DNA from: Taishania sp045629585
GTDB lineage: Bacteria > Bacteroidota > Bacteroidia > Flavobacteriales_D > Crocinitomicaceae
DNA: 64,000 nucleotides
Reading direction: 5' to 3'
NCBI GenBank assembly: GCA_045629585.1
Contig: JAZQRM010000049.1
Span: forward strand, 7,297-71,296
Shown: positions 24,316 to 33,725 of the stretch, in pieces
Layout: every line of letters starts with the position of its first letter
Numbering within the stretch: the first letter of the stretch is position 1
Program-made: the position numbers and the translations under genes
Notes under the pieces: model-generated
What the model was told of the DNA's origin: nothing
The model's input: only the letters and a program-made list of their open reading frames with translations
Databases searched by the model: none

Positions 24316-25407
24316 TTATTTATTGATGTAATAATTGGATTTTGATAAATCTATTTGGTTTTGAGGCTCATTGGCCCAAGTTACAAAATCTTCAAATTTA
24401 TCTTTGTTTCCAGTTATCCAATTATCAAAAGTATCTTCATCTACATTTCTAAAAATGTAATAATTATAGGCTTCAAAATGACCTGCATCATATACTTTTT
24501 TGTAAAAATCAAAAAGTACATTTTGCTTTTTTAGTTTGTTGTCTTCTTTAAAATAATGTTCAACAAAATTTGTCCGAATTCTATTCAAAGATTCGATTGA
24601 TATTTCAGTTTCGTTTGTAAGGGCAAGAGTAAAACTGGTTCCCCAATATAAACACAAAGGTATGGCATCTAGAAAATTATCTGCATTTGAAAACTTGGGG
24701 TCAATGTAAATGGTATTATCGCACATTTTGATATTTATTTTTGTAGAATCTGCGTTTATCGTCTCAATGATAATATTGTCTTTAAAGGCGTTGAAGAAGT
24801 ATTTCCCTAAGTTGGTTGACCGTTCTGTGTTTGGCTCCAAATTCATAAAGATTTCAGCGTAGATGGTTCCTGCTAATATATCTTTTGATGAAAGGTATAA
24901 AGTGGCCAGTCTATAATAATTAGATGGATAAAGAGGATTAGCAATTATTCCATTTTTATAATTTTTAGCTGCTTGGTCATAAGCTTTTTGCATTAAAAAG
25001 ATATTCCCTTTTTCTAGATGTAAATTTCCTGCATTTGGAAAACGCTTAATCCCTGTTTCATAGGTTTTAATTGCTTTTTCAGGGTCACCACTATAGCTAT
25101 AAGCATTTCCTAAACCCTGAAATGATTGGCTTGTAGCATTTTTATATTTGGTTGATTTTTTGTAATAGGTCATCGCATTTTTATGATCGCCTTTTAGAGT
25201 ATAAGCATAAGCGATTTCATAGGGATAGATGTAATTAGATGGATCATCAGCCATGCATTCTTTGAGAATCACGATACTCTCATCAATCTTACCGTTATCC
25301 ATTAAGTTGATAGCGATTTCCCCTCGTTTTAAGGCTGATTCTTGTTTAGTTTGAGAAAATAGTACAAGAGGTAATAATACTAGAACTAATGCTAAAGAAG
25401 TTTTCAT
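24316..25407 (-). CDS. Secreted TPR-repeat protein
   Basis: This 363-residue protein has a signal peptide (SLALVLVLLPLVLFSQ) and at least four tetratricopeptide units between residues 25 and 190 (for example IDESIVILKECMADDPSNYI and GDPEKAIKTYETGIKRFPNA). The C-terminal ~160 residues form a separate domain with no motif I recognise. TPRs bind partner proteins. It lies directly upstream of the M28 peptidase in the same direction, so they are likely cotranscribed; no shared role is demonstrated. Confidence 0.8.
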   Translation of the reverse strand: MKTSLALVLVLLPLVLFSQTKQESALKRGEIAINLMDNGKIDESIVILKECMADDPSNYIYPYEIAYAYTLKGDHKNAMTYYKKSTKYKNATSQSFQGLGNAYSYSGDPEKAIKTYETGIKRFPNAGNLHLEKGNIFLMQKAYDQAAKNYKNGIIANPLYPSNYYRLATLYLSSKDILAGTIYAEIFMNLEPNTERSTNLGKYFFNAFKDNIIIETINADSTKINIKMCDNTIYIDPKFSNADNFLDAIPLCLYWGTSFTLALTNETEISIESLNRIRTNFVEHYFKEDNKLKKQNVLFDFYKKVYDAGHFEAYNYYIFRNVDEDTFDNWITGNKDKFEDFVTWANEPQNQIDLSKSNYYINK

Positions 25408-25454
25408 ATGTTTTATAGTTTACTATGCGCATTGAAGATAGTATTTATTTCCTT

Positions 25455-25487
25455 TTGATTTATTTATGTGTTATTTTTCTAACTTTA
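25455..25487 (+). promoter_or_regulatory. Near-consensus promoter of the iron alcohol dehydrogenase
   Basis: TTG (25455-25457) is followed after 22 nt by TAACTTTA (25480-25487), one mismatch from TAnnTTTG. It lies inside the longest open frame and supports the internal ATG at 25512 as the start. Confidence 0.35.
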
Positions 25488-25511
25488 AAAAAACACTTTT
25501 TTTATTATAGC

Positions 25512-26723
25512 ATGATTAGACCCATTTACAATTTTTATTGCAGAACTTATCAGGCAATATTTAGATTAGTAATGCCGTTTTTGCCTTGGCGAAAGCCTAT
25601 ACTTTTGGAAGGAGAAGGGAGCTTAGATGAAATTCCCACATTATTAAATGAATTAAATTCAAGAAATGTTTTAATTATAACGGATAAAGGATTGATGAAT
25701 TTAGGTTTGGTTAATAACTTGATTAATAACCTACTGGATAATTCATTTAAAGTTGTTGTTTATGATGAAACAATTCCCAATCCAACGATAGAAAATATAG
25801 AAGCTGCATTGGAATTGTATAAGCAAAACAACTGTTCTGCCATTATTGCTTTTGGAGGTGGTTCTCCTATGGATTGTGCAAAAGCTGTCGGGGCTAGGGT
25901 TGCAAGACCGCATAAGTCAATCCCACAAATGAAAGGTCAATTAAAAGTGTTAAAAAAAATCCCATTATTAATTGCAATACCAACTACATCTGGAACAGGT
26001 TCGGAAGTTACACTAGCGGCTGTGGTTTCGAATAGTATAACATATGAAAAGTATGCAATTAATGATACGGTATTGATTCCTAAGTATGCTGTTTTAGATC
26101 CATCTTTAACAGTAAAACTTCCTGCTCATATTACTTCAACTACAGGTATGGATGCTTTGACACATGCTGTTGAATCATTTATTGGAAAAAGTAATACTAA
26201 AGAAACAATAGAAGCTAGCTTAGAAGCTGTAAAGTTAATATATGAAAATTTATACACAGCTTATATCACTCCCTCAGATTTAAAAGCACGATCAAATATG
26301 CAACGCGCTTCTTACTTAGCGGGTGTCGCTTTTACTAGAGCTTACGTGGGTTATGTGCATTGTATTGCTCATACTTTAGGAGGTTTTTATGGTGTACCTC
26401 ATGGATTAGCAAATGCTGTCATTTTACCTTATGTGTTGGAAGAATATGGACAAGCGGCTCACGAAAGACTCGCTTTATTATCTGATCATCTAGGTTTAAC
26501 AGATAAAAATGTAAGTACAGCTGATAAAGCAAATACATTTATTCGTCTTGTAAAGGATTTAAATGAGAAGATGGACATCCCAACTAAACTAGACGGTATT
26601 AAGAGTGAAGATATCCCTAAAATGATTAAACGTGCTATAGCTGAAGGTAATCCTCTATATCCAGTACCTGTGATATGGGAAGCGAAGGACTTTGAAAAAA
26701 TATATAATATGATTCAAGCTTAG
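25512..26723 (+). CDS. Iron-containing alcohol dehydrogenase
   Basis: This 403-residue member of the Fe-ADH family oxidises or reduces an alcohol/aldehyde pair with NAD(P). The dinucleotide motif GGGSPMD is near residues 113-119. The iron site is supplied by DALTHAVES near 214-222, HCIAHTLGG near 282-290 and PHGLANAV near 295-302. The open frame extends back to 25425, but the first 29 residues are hydrophobic and unlike the family, and a promoter-like sequence falls inside them, so I start at MIRPIYNFYC. The true substrate cannot be told. Confidence 0.88.
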   Translation: MIRPIYNFYCRTYQAIFRLVMPFLPWRKPILLEGEGSLDEIPTLLNELNSRNVLIITDKGLMNLGLVNNLINNLLDNSFKVVVYDETIPNPTIENIEAALELYKQNNCSAIIAFGGGSPMDCAKAVGARVARPHKSIPQMKGQLKVLKKIPLLIAIPTTSGTGSEVTLAAVVSNSITYEKYAINDTVLIPKYAVLDPSLTVKLPAHITSTTGMDALTHAVESFIGKSNTKETIEASLEAVKLIYENLYTAYITPSDLKARSNMQRASYLAGVAFTRAYVGYVHCIAHTLGGFYGVPHGLANAVILPYVLEEYGQAAHERLALLSDHLGLTDKNVSTADKANTFIRLVKDLNEKMDIPTKLDGIKSEDIPKMIKRAIAEGNPLYPVPVIWEAKDFEKIYNMIQA

Positions 26724-26763
26724 TTGAATAACATTCCAAATATAAGTTATCTTATATGGATGA

Positions 26764-27669
26764 TTATTTGCTTATTTCTTTTAATTGAAAAATAATTTCA
26801 TTTAGAGCTCTTTTTGAAGCGTTCATGACTGGAAGGATAGGCCAAATGTGAGGCATGTCTGTACCAATAATTAGTTTGTGTTTGATAGCATCATTTTGCA
26901 AACGTTGAATCATTTTCTTTTGATCGGGAAATGTGATGTCATTTTCTGCAAGATACCAGTAGGAGTAAGGTAGATTATTAATGGGTCCAAATAGAGGAGA
27001 GATGGAAGGATGATCTAATGGTTGGCCGGGGTTTAGCATCTGCTTTGCCTCGGTTACTCCAACTCTACTAAGCATGGGGTCTATTTCATCTACCGATATA
27101 ATTTCAGGATTTGATAGTGTCAAGTCTGTAACAGGTGAAATTAAAAATAAAGAGTGGGGGAGTTTATCTAAACCTTGTTCGCTTATCATTTTCTGGACTA
27201 AATTCAATATCAATGTACCACCAGCAGAATCCCCCATCAAAACGATTCTGTTGTTTTTAAATTTTTTGAGTGCTTCTTGATAAACACTGAAGATGTTATC
27301 TTGAATAACTTGCCAATTATTTTCTGGAGCTTTGGGATAATCGACAAACCAGATGTCATAATCTGTTTTTTTTGCAATATTTGCAATGAAGTTCCAATGA
27401 TGCTGCGTCGGTCCATAGACAAAGGCACCACCATGTATATATATTAGTAAATATCGTGCAAATGAAGATTTCTGTATTTCAGTAATCGTCGTTTCTTTTA
27501 CTGTAATGATTCTTGAAGTATGTTTTTTTAGGAATCTACTCGAAGGTTTTAAGGCATTGTCATTCCTGAGCTTATTGTACTTAAGTGGCGATTTTTTAAA
27601 GATTCTTTTTACTCCTTTTAAGCGAATCACTAACATTGTTAAGTAATAAGAAAAGTCTTTATTGTTCAT
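26764..27669 (-). CDS. Alpha/beta hydrolase of the hormone-sensitive lipase type
   Basis: This 301-residue esterase-like protein has the HSL-family oxyanion motif HGGAF at residues 79-83 and the nucleophile elbow GDSAGG at 146-151 with Ser148. The acid and His of the triad are expected in ENDITFPDQ near 253-261 and TDMPHIWP near 278-285. No signal peptide is evident, although the N-terminus is basic and hydrophobic. The substrate is unknown. The SDR gene lies 154 nt upstream in the same direction. Confidence 0.85.
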   Translation of the reverse strand: MNNKDFSYYLTMLVIRLKGVKRIFKKSPLKYNKLRNDNALKPSSRFLKKHTSRIITVKETTITEIQKSSFARYLLIYIHGGAFVYGPTQHHWNFIANIAKKTDYDIWFVDYPKAPENNWQVIQDNIFSVYQEALKKFKNNRIVLMGDSAGGTLILNLVQKMISEQGLDKLPHSLFLISPVTDLTLSNPEIISVDEIDPMLSRVGVTEAKQMLNPGQPLDHPSISPLFGPINNLPYSYWYLAENDITFPDQKKMIQRLQNDAIKHKLIIGTDMPHIWPILPVMNASKRALNEIIFQLKEISK

Positions 27670-27823
27670 CTGTAGTAATTTAAAAGTCTTTGTAATATAA
27701 CAATAAAAAATAGATGAGCATGAGCTTAATTAAACTTACAATAATATTGGTTATAAATAGATTAAGTTAAATTAAAAGGATTTATCTAAGGCGATTTGAA
27801 AAAAACAGTATTACAAATGAAAA

Positions 27824-28630
27824 CTATATCTTCATTTTAGCCATTTGCTTTGTTATGAAATTAACGGCTTTTTGTGGAGCTAGTCGGTAAAAGAAATCAA
27901 GCATTTTAGCATCTTTCCCAACCAGTACACGGAATTTATTTTGCTCTATTCCTTCTATAATAATGGATGCGGCCTTTTGAGCTGAAGTTGTCTGGTTGGC
28001 TGCCGTACTTTCTTTTTGTTTTGCTTCTTGCTCCTTTGTTTGGATACCAGAATTGGACATTATATTTGTATTAATTGCCCCTGGATGTACAATTGTTACT
28101 CCAACATTAGTTTTGAGTAATTCAGTATACAGACCTTCTGTTAATAACTTTACAGCTGCTTTTGATGCTCCATAAAACGTTTGTCCAGGGAAGGGTATAA
28201 AACCTCCCATACTTGAAATGTTTGCAATGTGCGCTTGAGGTCTTTTAAGTAGATGAGGCAAAAACGTTTTTGTCATGTATAAAGTACCATAAAAATTGAT
28301 ATTCATAATTCTGTCAATAATATCGTACGATAAGTCATTCACATCAATAAAAGGCTGAATAATTCCTGCATTATTTATAATTGCATCGACTTGACCATGA
28401 ATATCAATTATAACAGGTGGAAGTAGTTCTACTGAAGTTCTATCAGCGATATTTAACACATGAAGTGAAACATTATGTACACCAATAATTTCCGCGGTTT
28501 CTTCTAGTCCTTTTTCATTAATATCAACCATGGCTACTTTAGCACCTTTTTGTACAAGTTGAATGGTTAATTCTCGACCCATTCCACTACCAGCTCCAGT
28601 AACAACAAATACTTTTTTATCGATGATCAT
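27824..28630 (-). CDS. Short-chain dehydrogenase/reductase
   Basis: This 268-residue Rossmann oxidoreductase has the classical SDR nucleotide motif TGAGSGMG at residues 11-18, the structural NNAG near 88-91, and the catalytic YxxxK in YGASK near 153-157, preceded by the Ser-containing ISSMGG near 140. The C-terminal region (FYRLAPQKAVNFITKQMAKM) resembles SDRs acting on hydrophobic alcohols or ketones, often membrane-associated. The natural substrate is unknown. Confidence 0.9.
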   Translation of the reverse strand: MIIDKKVFVVTGAGSGMGRELTIQLVQKGAKVAMVDINEKGLEETAEIIGVHNVSLHVLNIADRTSVELLPPVIIDIHGQVDAIINNAGIIQPFIDVNDLSYDIIDRIMNINFYGTLYMTKTFLPHLLKRPQAHIANISSMGGFIPFPGQTFYGASKAAVKLLTEGLYTELLKTNVGVTIVHPGAINTNIMSNSGIQTKEQEAKQKESTAANQTTSAQKAASIIIEGIEQNKFRVLVGKDAKMLDFFYRLAPQKAVNFITKQMAKMKI

Positions 28631-28680
28631 ACTACCATTTTAAATTATTGATTTAATGAATATAGTATTTATTATTGTAA

Positions 28681-29232
28681 CTATTTGAAAGATAGTGTGC
28701 CAATAACTTGTTCAAATACCAGAGCGTAGTCATTAGATGATTTTTTTTCCATGGTGACGGTAACTTGATATTTGGTTGTATCTATTAGGTGATTGTAAAC
28801 TAGAAATGTATAATCACGACCATTAATGTGGCTTTGACATTTATCAAATTTATACTTTACATTATTAATATTCTTGTAATTTGATTCGGTAATCTGACCG
28901 TTTAAGTAGGTTGCTATAGTTTCTGTTATGGTTTTGTCTAAATTAGATAATTCGTTACGATCTATTTCTGTTCTTTCAATGTTCAGATTTTCCATGAAAT
29001 CAGTTTCTCCAATTTGATTACTCCTAATTATAAATTCAAGATTTAAGAAATTAGTATCTAAATCTAGCGAATCAGGGAAAAATAAAATATACGAATTTGT
29101 TTCATATCGCACCCAGTCATCATTTACATAATCCGGTAATAAAGGAGTCGATTCACTGTTAGATTGATTACAAGCCAAAAATGTAAATAGTGAAAATAAA
29201 GTGTACAACACTACTTTTCGATTCAGAGACAT
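28681..29232 (-). CDS. Lipoprotein of unknown function
   Basis: This 183-residue protein carries a signal sequence with a lipobox (TFLACN), so Cys21 is probably lipidated. The mature part is a mixed alpha/beta domain with short strands and a PsbP/Mog1-like feel (YILFFPDSLDLDT, later YKFDKCQSHINGRDYTFLVY), but I cannot assign a family with confidence. It lies downstream of the carotenoid operon on the same strand, separated by a possible weak terminator. No functional link to the pigment genes is shown. Confidence 0.6.
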   Translation of the reverse strand: MSLNRKVVLYTLFSLFTFLACNQSNSESTPLLPDYVNDDWVRYETNSYILFFPDSLDLDTNFLNLEFIIRSNQIGETDFMENLNIERTEIDRNELSNLDKTITETIATYLNGQITESNYKNINNVKYKFDKCQSHINGRDYTFLVYNHLIDTTKYQVTVTMEKKSSNDYALVFEQVIGTLSFK

Positions 29233-29269
29233 AAATCTAGTCTTAAATGTTAATATATTAAATAAAAAT

Positions 29270-29296
29270 ACGAAAAAAAAAGAGCACTTATGAGTG
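29270..29296 (-). terminator. Weak possible terminator of the carotenoid operon
   Basis: On the minus strand CACT and AGTG form a 4-bp stem with a 4-nt loop, followed by a CTC and nine Ts. The T-run is convincing, the stem is short. Confidence 0.35.
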
Positions 29297-29311
29297 ATGG
29301 TGAGGCAATCG

Positions 29312-30028
29312 TTAATTCATTTCTTCTTGAAAAGTTGGGGTCGTTCTAGGGCCAAATTTTTTAAAGAAGAAAATTACCCACAAAAACTGTGTATACCCAT
29401 AAACCATATCTTCTAGTGGTATGGTACCTATTCTAAGTGTTAAAAATTCGCTGGGGTTGTAGTTTACAATTGGCGATTCTAATCCTGTTCCTGTCAAAAC
29501 GCCATTCACTGGAAAAAAACCTAACATTAAGATTGTAAATACCAATGAAGCCTCACCAATCCAGCGCACCCGGAACACAAAATACAACAAAAACATTGAC
29601 AGTGCTGTGAGTATTGCAGTGATAAATGTATAAGCTTTGTCAGGGTAGAGAAGAGCGGCTACAGAACAAACGATTATAGTTAGAAATGCGATTATTGAAT
29701 TAAAATAATTTATCCAATTTAAATCGAAAAAACGTGTAACACTATAATAGGTGAAAGTACAAGAGAAAGGAATACATAGAAAAAATAACCATTCTTCTAA
29801 GGGTAAACCTAGTAGCGTTATACCCATGGTATAGTCATTGTTGAACCACCAAACACCCATTTTTGTGAACCAAACATCCCATAACACAAAGGGTATACCT
29901 ACAACGATAGCGGCTTTTAAATAAGCTATAAAATATCTATTAAATTTCAATCTTTTATCAAAGGAATAGATAAAGCAAATGATAACTGTAAAAAAGTTAA
30001 CAAGTAAGTAAGTATAAGTATGCAGCAT
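29312..30028 (-). CDS. crtYcd: Lycopene cyclase, fused CrtYcd type
   Basis: This 238-residue integral membrane protein has about seven helices arranged as two homologous halves. Each half carries the lycopene-cyclase-domain signature: LGLPLEEWLFFLCIP near residues 71-85 and GTIPLEDMVYGY near 209-220. Heterodimeric CrtYc/CrtYd enzymes have one each; here both are in one chain, as in many Bacteroidota. It should cyclise lycopene to beta-carotene. Its start overlaps the crtZ stop codon in TAATG. Confidence 0.85.
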   Translation of the reverse strand: MLHTYTYLLVNFFTVIICFIYSFDKRLKFNRYFIAYLKAAIVVGIPFVLWDVWFTKMGVWWFNNDYTMGITLLGLPLEEWLFFLCIPFSCTFTYYSVTRFFDLNWINYFNSIIAFLTIIVCSVAALLYPDKAYTFITAILTALSMFLLYFVFRVRWIGEASLVFTILMLGFFPVNGVLTGTGLESPIVNYNPSEFLTLRIGTIPLEDMVYGYTQFLWVIFFFKKFGPRTTPTFQEEMN

Positions 30029-30474
30029 TATTTTTTATACATTTTAAAGTATTTAATAGGCACCCAAAGAAAACCAAAACATTCTCCATCTTCTTTATTG
30101 GTATGTTTATGATGTTGTTTATGTGCACGTCTAATTCCTAAGAAATAGGTGCTATCAGTTGATCTGAAAATTTTTACACGTTGATGAATAAAAATGTCGT
30201 GAACAAAAAAATAGGCCATTCCATATAAAGTAATTCCCAAGCCTATGTAAAATTTAGAGTCCCAATCATTGTCTATGCCACTAAATATTAAAAGTATAGC
30301 TGGTATGGCAAAAATCACGAAAAACCAATCGTTTTGCTCCATAGGACCATCTGTACTATGATCATGATGGTCTCTATGAAGAATCCACAGAAAGCCATGC
30401 ATCACATATTTGTGTATTAACCAGGTCAATGGTTCCATGAGTAAAAACGTTACGATAATTAATAGTAAATTCAT
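30028..30474 (-). CDS. crtZ: Beta-carotene hydroxylase
   Basis: This 148-residue membrane di-iron hydroxylase has the histidine clusters of the fatty-acid hydroxylase superfamily: H21/H26 in IHKYVMHG, H33/H36/H37 in HRDHH, H92/H97 in HDIFIH, and H118/H121/H122 in HKQHH. It adds 3- and 3'-hydroxyl groups to beta-carotene to give zeaxanthin. Four hydrophobic segments hold the site at the cytoplasmic face. The gene is tightly packed between the unknown ORF and the cyclase. Confidence 0.93.
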   Translation of the reverse strand: MNLLLIIVTFLLMEPLTWLIHKYVMHGFLWILHRDHHDHSTDGPMEQNDWFFVIFAIPAILLIFSGIDNDWDSKFYIGLGITLYGMAYFFVHDIFIHQRVKIFRSTDSTYFLGIRRAHKQHHKHTNKEDGECFGFLWVPIKYFKMYKK

Positions 30475-30479
30475 CTAAA

Positions 30480-30938
30480 TTAATCTTTTAAAATACTTTC
30501 AATCAGATGATTAAGTGATTTTTGTTCAACCTGTTGTTTATGTTGTGTGAGAAATGATTTATCAGTACTTAGATTATTTTGATAATTTAAGAATTTTGGG
30601 CATTTCTTTTGAATTGAATATCGGATAAATCGGATTTCTATATTTTCAGGCTGTTGCTGAACCGCTTTTTCGATATTTGCTTTACCTTTTTTAAATGTCG
30701 CTAATTTGTCGAAGGGATTACTTAAGTGGTTTGCCCACATAATCTGAAAGGCACCAAGATAAGCAAGTTCTACATTCGTTTTGTTATTTTGACGCTCTAG
30801 CTTTGTTAACCAATTATTACAAGCGCTTTTGTTTTCTGCTGCATATGGGTAATCACTTCTAATACTTTCCAAAGGTAAACTCGTAATCACTAGAAATACG
30901 CATCCAATTACAGAAGCAATGATCGATTGGGATATCAT
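30480..30938 (-). CDS. Unknown exported protein embedded in the carotenoid operon
   Basis: This 152-residue protein begins with a hydrophobic signal-like segment (SIIASVIGCVFLVITSLP) and continues as a helical, TPR-like domain; the stretch PENIEIRFIRYSIQKKCPKF near residues 96-115 looks like the conserved core. No catalytic motif is seen. Its ATG overlaps the crtB stop in ATGA and its stop lies 5 nt before crtZ, so it is coupled to the pigment enzymes. I do not know its function; a link to placement or folding of the membrane-bound enzymes is only a hypothesis. Confidence 0.72.
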   Translation of the reverse strand: MISQSIIASVIGCVFLVITSLPLESIRSDYPYAAENKSACNNWLTKLERQNNKTNVELAYLGAFQIMWANHLSNPFDKLATFKKGKANIEKAVQQQPENIEIRFIRYSIQKKCPKFLNYQNNLSTDKSFLTQHKQQVEQKSLNHLIESILKD

Positions 30939-31771
30939 CTTAGAATGGTTTTATATTCCACATAACTACTCATCATTAAAGATAACTTTCTTGAATTAGG
31001 TATTCGTATTCGTTCATTTAAAATACGATTTGCAGATAAGCGTCTAATTTTTTTAAACAAAGAAATATAGTACTTATAAGCTAAAAAAACCCCCAGTTTA
31101 GAGCTGTTAGGTAATAGTTTTATGCCAATTAAAGCTTCTTTAAATTCATCATTTATTTCCTTTTCGATACTTGCTTTAACATGGTTATTAAATGTTGAAA
31201 AATCAACTCCAGGAAAATAGGTTCTACCGAGTACTTGATAATCATCTTTAAGATCTCTTAAGAAATTAATTTTTTGAAATGCAGAACCAAGTTTCATCGC
31301 AAATGGTTTCAAATTGTTATACTTAGTGACATCTCCATTTACAAAAACTTGAAGGCACATCAATCCTACTACTTCAGCAGATCCTACGATATATTCCTTG
31401 TATTTTTCAGAATTATACTCCATCGGTTCAAGATCCATAGCCATACTTTTTAGAAATAATCGTATTAGATTATGATCGATTTGATATTGATTAACAACAG
31501 ATTGAAAGGCATTTAAAATAGGATTCAATGAAATTCCATCTTTTATTGCTATCCAGGTTTCTGTTGTGAATTTCTCCAATAGTTCTTTTTTGTTGTAACC
31601 ATGAAAGCTATCAACAATCTCGTCTGCTAATCGAACATATCCGTAGATAGAGTGAATTGCTGGTCTAATTTTTTTCCCCAATGCAAGGATACCAATAGAA
31701 AAGCTAGTGCTGTATTTATTAGTGGTTAATTTACTTACTTGCACGGATAAATCATCATATGTTTTTTTCAT
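30935..31771 (-). CDS. crtB: Phytoene synthase
   Basis: This 278-residue trans-isoprenyl diphosphate synthase joins two geranylgeranyl diphosphates to give 15-cis-phytoene. The first aspartate motif DEIVD lies in YVRLADEIVDSFHGY near residues 45-59, and the second aspartate-rich motif is in NFLRDLKDDYQVLGRTYFP near 168-187, the standard phytoene synthase pattern. It follows crtI after 6 nt. The GGPP synthase gene is not in the window. Confidence 0.93.
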   Translation of the reverse strand: MKKTYDDLSVQVSKLTTNKYSTSFSIGILALGKKIRPAIHSIYGYVRLADEIVDSFHGYNKKELLEKFTTETWIAIKDGISLNPILNAFQSVVNQYQIDHNLIRLFLKSMAMDLEPMEYNSEKYKEYIVGSAEVVGLMCLQVFVNGDVTKYNNLKPFAMKLGSAFQKINFLRDLKDDYQVLGRTYFPGVDFSTFNNHVKASIEKEINDEFKEALIGIKLLPNSSKLGVFLAYKYYISLFKKIRRLSANRILNERIRIPNSRKLSLMMSSYVEYKTILR

Positions 31772-31777
31772 ATAACA

Positions 31778-33247
31778 TTAGATTTTATTAATAACTTCAT
31801 TCGCTACAATGCGTCCTGATATAATTGATGGGGGGACTCCTGGTCCCGGGATTGTTAATTGCCCTGTATAGTAAAGATTTTTTATCTTTTTATTTTTTAT
31901 AGTTGGTTTTAGAACTGCAGTTTGTTTAAGTGTGTTTGCTAGCCCATAGGCGTTCCCTCCGTAAGCATTGTAATCTTTTTTGAAGTCTGTGACGCAATAG
32001 CTTCGTTTATAATCAATTTTATCTTCTAGATTAGTGATGTTAAGATGTTTTTCAATGCGGCTTATCATGTTCTTAAAATAATACTCTCTCGTTTCTTCTT
32101 TGTCTGGTAGATTGATCGAAATAGGCATTAAAAGAAATACATTTTCATGACCTTCAGGTGCTACGTTTGGATCCGTTTTTGAAGGGCAACAAGCGTAGAA
32201 TAATGGTTTATCAGGCCATTTCGGGTTGTTATATATTTCAGCAACATGATCGTCTAAATCATTCTCAAAAAAAAGTGTATGATGTTTAAGGTTTGGAAGT
32301 TTTTCTTTGAAACCTAAATAGTAAATCAAACAAGAAGGTGCAAAAGTTCTTGTTTCCCAATATTTATCGTCGTAATTCCTTTTGTCTTCTTTTAAGAGCG
32401 TCTCAGTATGTGCGTAATCTGCTGCAGAAATCACACTATCAAAAATCAATTCTTCTCCATTAATACTAAGTTGTGTTTGATTATTTGGCAGAGCTTTGAT
32501 TTCTGTCACAGCTGAATTAAAATGAAATTTAACACCTTGTTGTTCCCCAATATTCTTCATGGCTAAAACAAGTTGATAGAATCCACCCATTGGGTACCAA
32601 GTGCCAATCGTGTATCCACCATAATTCATTAAGCTATATAAGGCTGGTATTTCTTTTGGCGATGCCCCCAAAAATATGACAGGGAATTCCATTAATGCGA
32701 TTAGCTTGGGATGTTTAAAATAGCGTTTGACATACGTCCTAAAATTGGTTAGAATGTCAAATTTTAAAGACTTAAAGCCTAAACTTGGGCTGACAAATTC
32801 GAACCAAGAATAGCAAGGTTTGTTAACAAACTCATTCATTCCAACTTCATATTTGTATTTAGCTGAATCCATGAATTTATCTAACCTTTTTCCAGCTCCA
32901 GGCTCAATAGCTTCAAATAAACTTCTTAATGATTCATAGTCTTGTGGTACTTGTAAATTTTCATCACTAAATATCATCTCAAATTGAGGGTTTAAGGAGA
33001 CTAACTCGAAGAAATGAGATTGATCCGTTCCAAAATCTTGAAAAAACTTATTGATTATATCAGGCATCCAATACCAACTCGGCCCCATGTCAAATACATA
33101 TCCATCCTCCGTTTTAAATTGTCTTGCTCTTCCACCAGGTTGATCGTTTTTCTCATATACATGAACTTCAAATCCTGCTTTAGCGCTATATGCAGCAGCA
33201 GATAAACCTGATATTCCAGAACCAATTACGGCAATTCTCTTTGTCAT
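31778..33247 (-). CDS. crtI: Phytoene desaturase (CrtI-type)
   Basis: This 489-residue FAD enzyme introduces double bonds into phytoene to give lycopene. The N-terminal Rossmann motif IAVIGSGISGLSAAAY is at residues 5-20 and is followed by the EKNDQPGGRARQF extension; the C-terminal CrtI signature YYTGQLTIPGPGVPPS is near 459-474. It is the first gene of the operon crtI-crtB-unknown-crtZ-crtYcd. No exact -7 consensus lies directly upstream, so expression may need an activator. Confidence 0.93.
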   Translation of the reverse strand: MTKRIAVIGSGISGLSAAAYSAKAGFEVHVYEKNDQPGGRARQFKTEDGYVFDMGPSWYWMPDIINKFFQDFGTDQSHFFELVSLNPQFEMIFSDENLQVPQDYESLRSLFEAIEPGAGKRLDKFMDSAKYKYEVGMNEFVNKPCYSWFEFVSPSLGFKSLKFDILTNFRTYVKRYFKHPKLIALMEFPVIFLGASPKEIPALYSLMNYGGYTIGTWYPMGGFYQLVLAMKNIGEQQGVKFHFNSAVTEIKALPNNQTQLSINGEELIFDSVISAADYAHTETLLKEDKRNYDDKYWETRTFAPSCLIYYLGFKEKLPNLKHHTLFFENDLDDHVAEIYNNPKWPDKPLFYACCPSKTDPNVAPEGHENVFLLMPISINLPDKEETREYYFKNMISRIEKHLNITNLEDKIDYKRSYCVTDFKKDYNAYGGNAYGLANTLKQTAVLKPTIKNKKIKNLYYTGQLTIPGPGVPPSIISGRIVANEVINKI

Positions 33248-33284
33248 TGTAATTTAATAGTTAGTTTACAAAAGCACCTATTAG

Positions 33285-33301
33285 TATTGTTTTAGACAAT
33301 A
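33285..33301. repeat. Inverted repeat upstream of crtI
   Basis: TATTGT (33285-33290) and ACAATA (33296-33301) are separated by 5 nt, 38-54 bp upstream of the crtI ATG. Direct copies of ATTAGT overlap or follow it at 33280, 33301 and 33313. Position fits an operator or activator site. Confidence 0.4.
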
Positions 33302-33504
33302 TTAGTTAAAATATTAGTTTAATTTACCTCTACATTAGAAAAAAAAGTAGAAAACTCCAAAATAACACTTAATAAAACCACTTTAGATTATGCAAATTCT
33401 TGAATATGGTTTATTTTTAAACTATATAAATGATTTGGTAACTTATCTAAAAGATACCTAAATATCATTTTTAACTTTTTGGAATCCTACTCCTATTATC
33501 ATAA

Positions 33505-33536
33505 TAAATGTGAAATTTTTATAGTTTTCACATTTA
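33505..33536. repeat. Perfect 11-bp inverted repeat in the crtI-FUSC intergenic region
   Basis: TAAATGTGAAA (33505-33515) and TTTCACATTTA (33526-33536) are exact reverse complements separated by 10 nt. The TGTGA/TCACA halves are 14 nt apart, too wide for a CRP site (normally 6). Confidence 0.65.
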
Positions 33537-33693
33537 ACTTTATGTCTAATGTTTTTTTTAACAGCGGGTAATCAAAGTAGTCTGTTGAGATTTGGTCTAA
33601 TCGAGCAAATAATGAGATTGATAGGTTTAAAAACATAACAAGAGCATATTGCATTTCTGGTCTAATTTTTTTTAACCAAAAAAAGATAATGCA

Positions 33694-33725
33694 TTGTTTT
33701 GAATCAATTAAAGAGGGTATTTTTG
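33694..33725 (+). promoter_or_regulatory. Promoter of the FUSC gene
   Basis: TTG (33694-33696) is followed after 21 nt by TATTTTTG (33718-33725), an exact match to the Bacteroidota promoter consensus and spacing; the ATG is 25 nt further on. Confidence 0.6.

Noticed and set aside
33505..33536. CRP-type binding site
   Set aside because: The TGTGA and TCACA halves are 14 nt apart instead of 6; the element is kept only as an inverted repeat.
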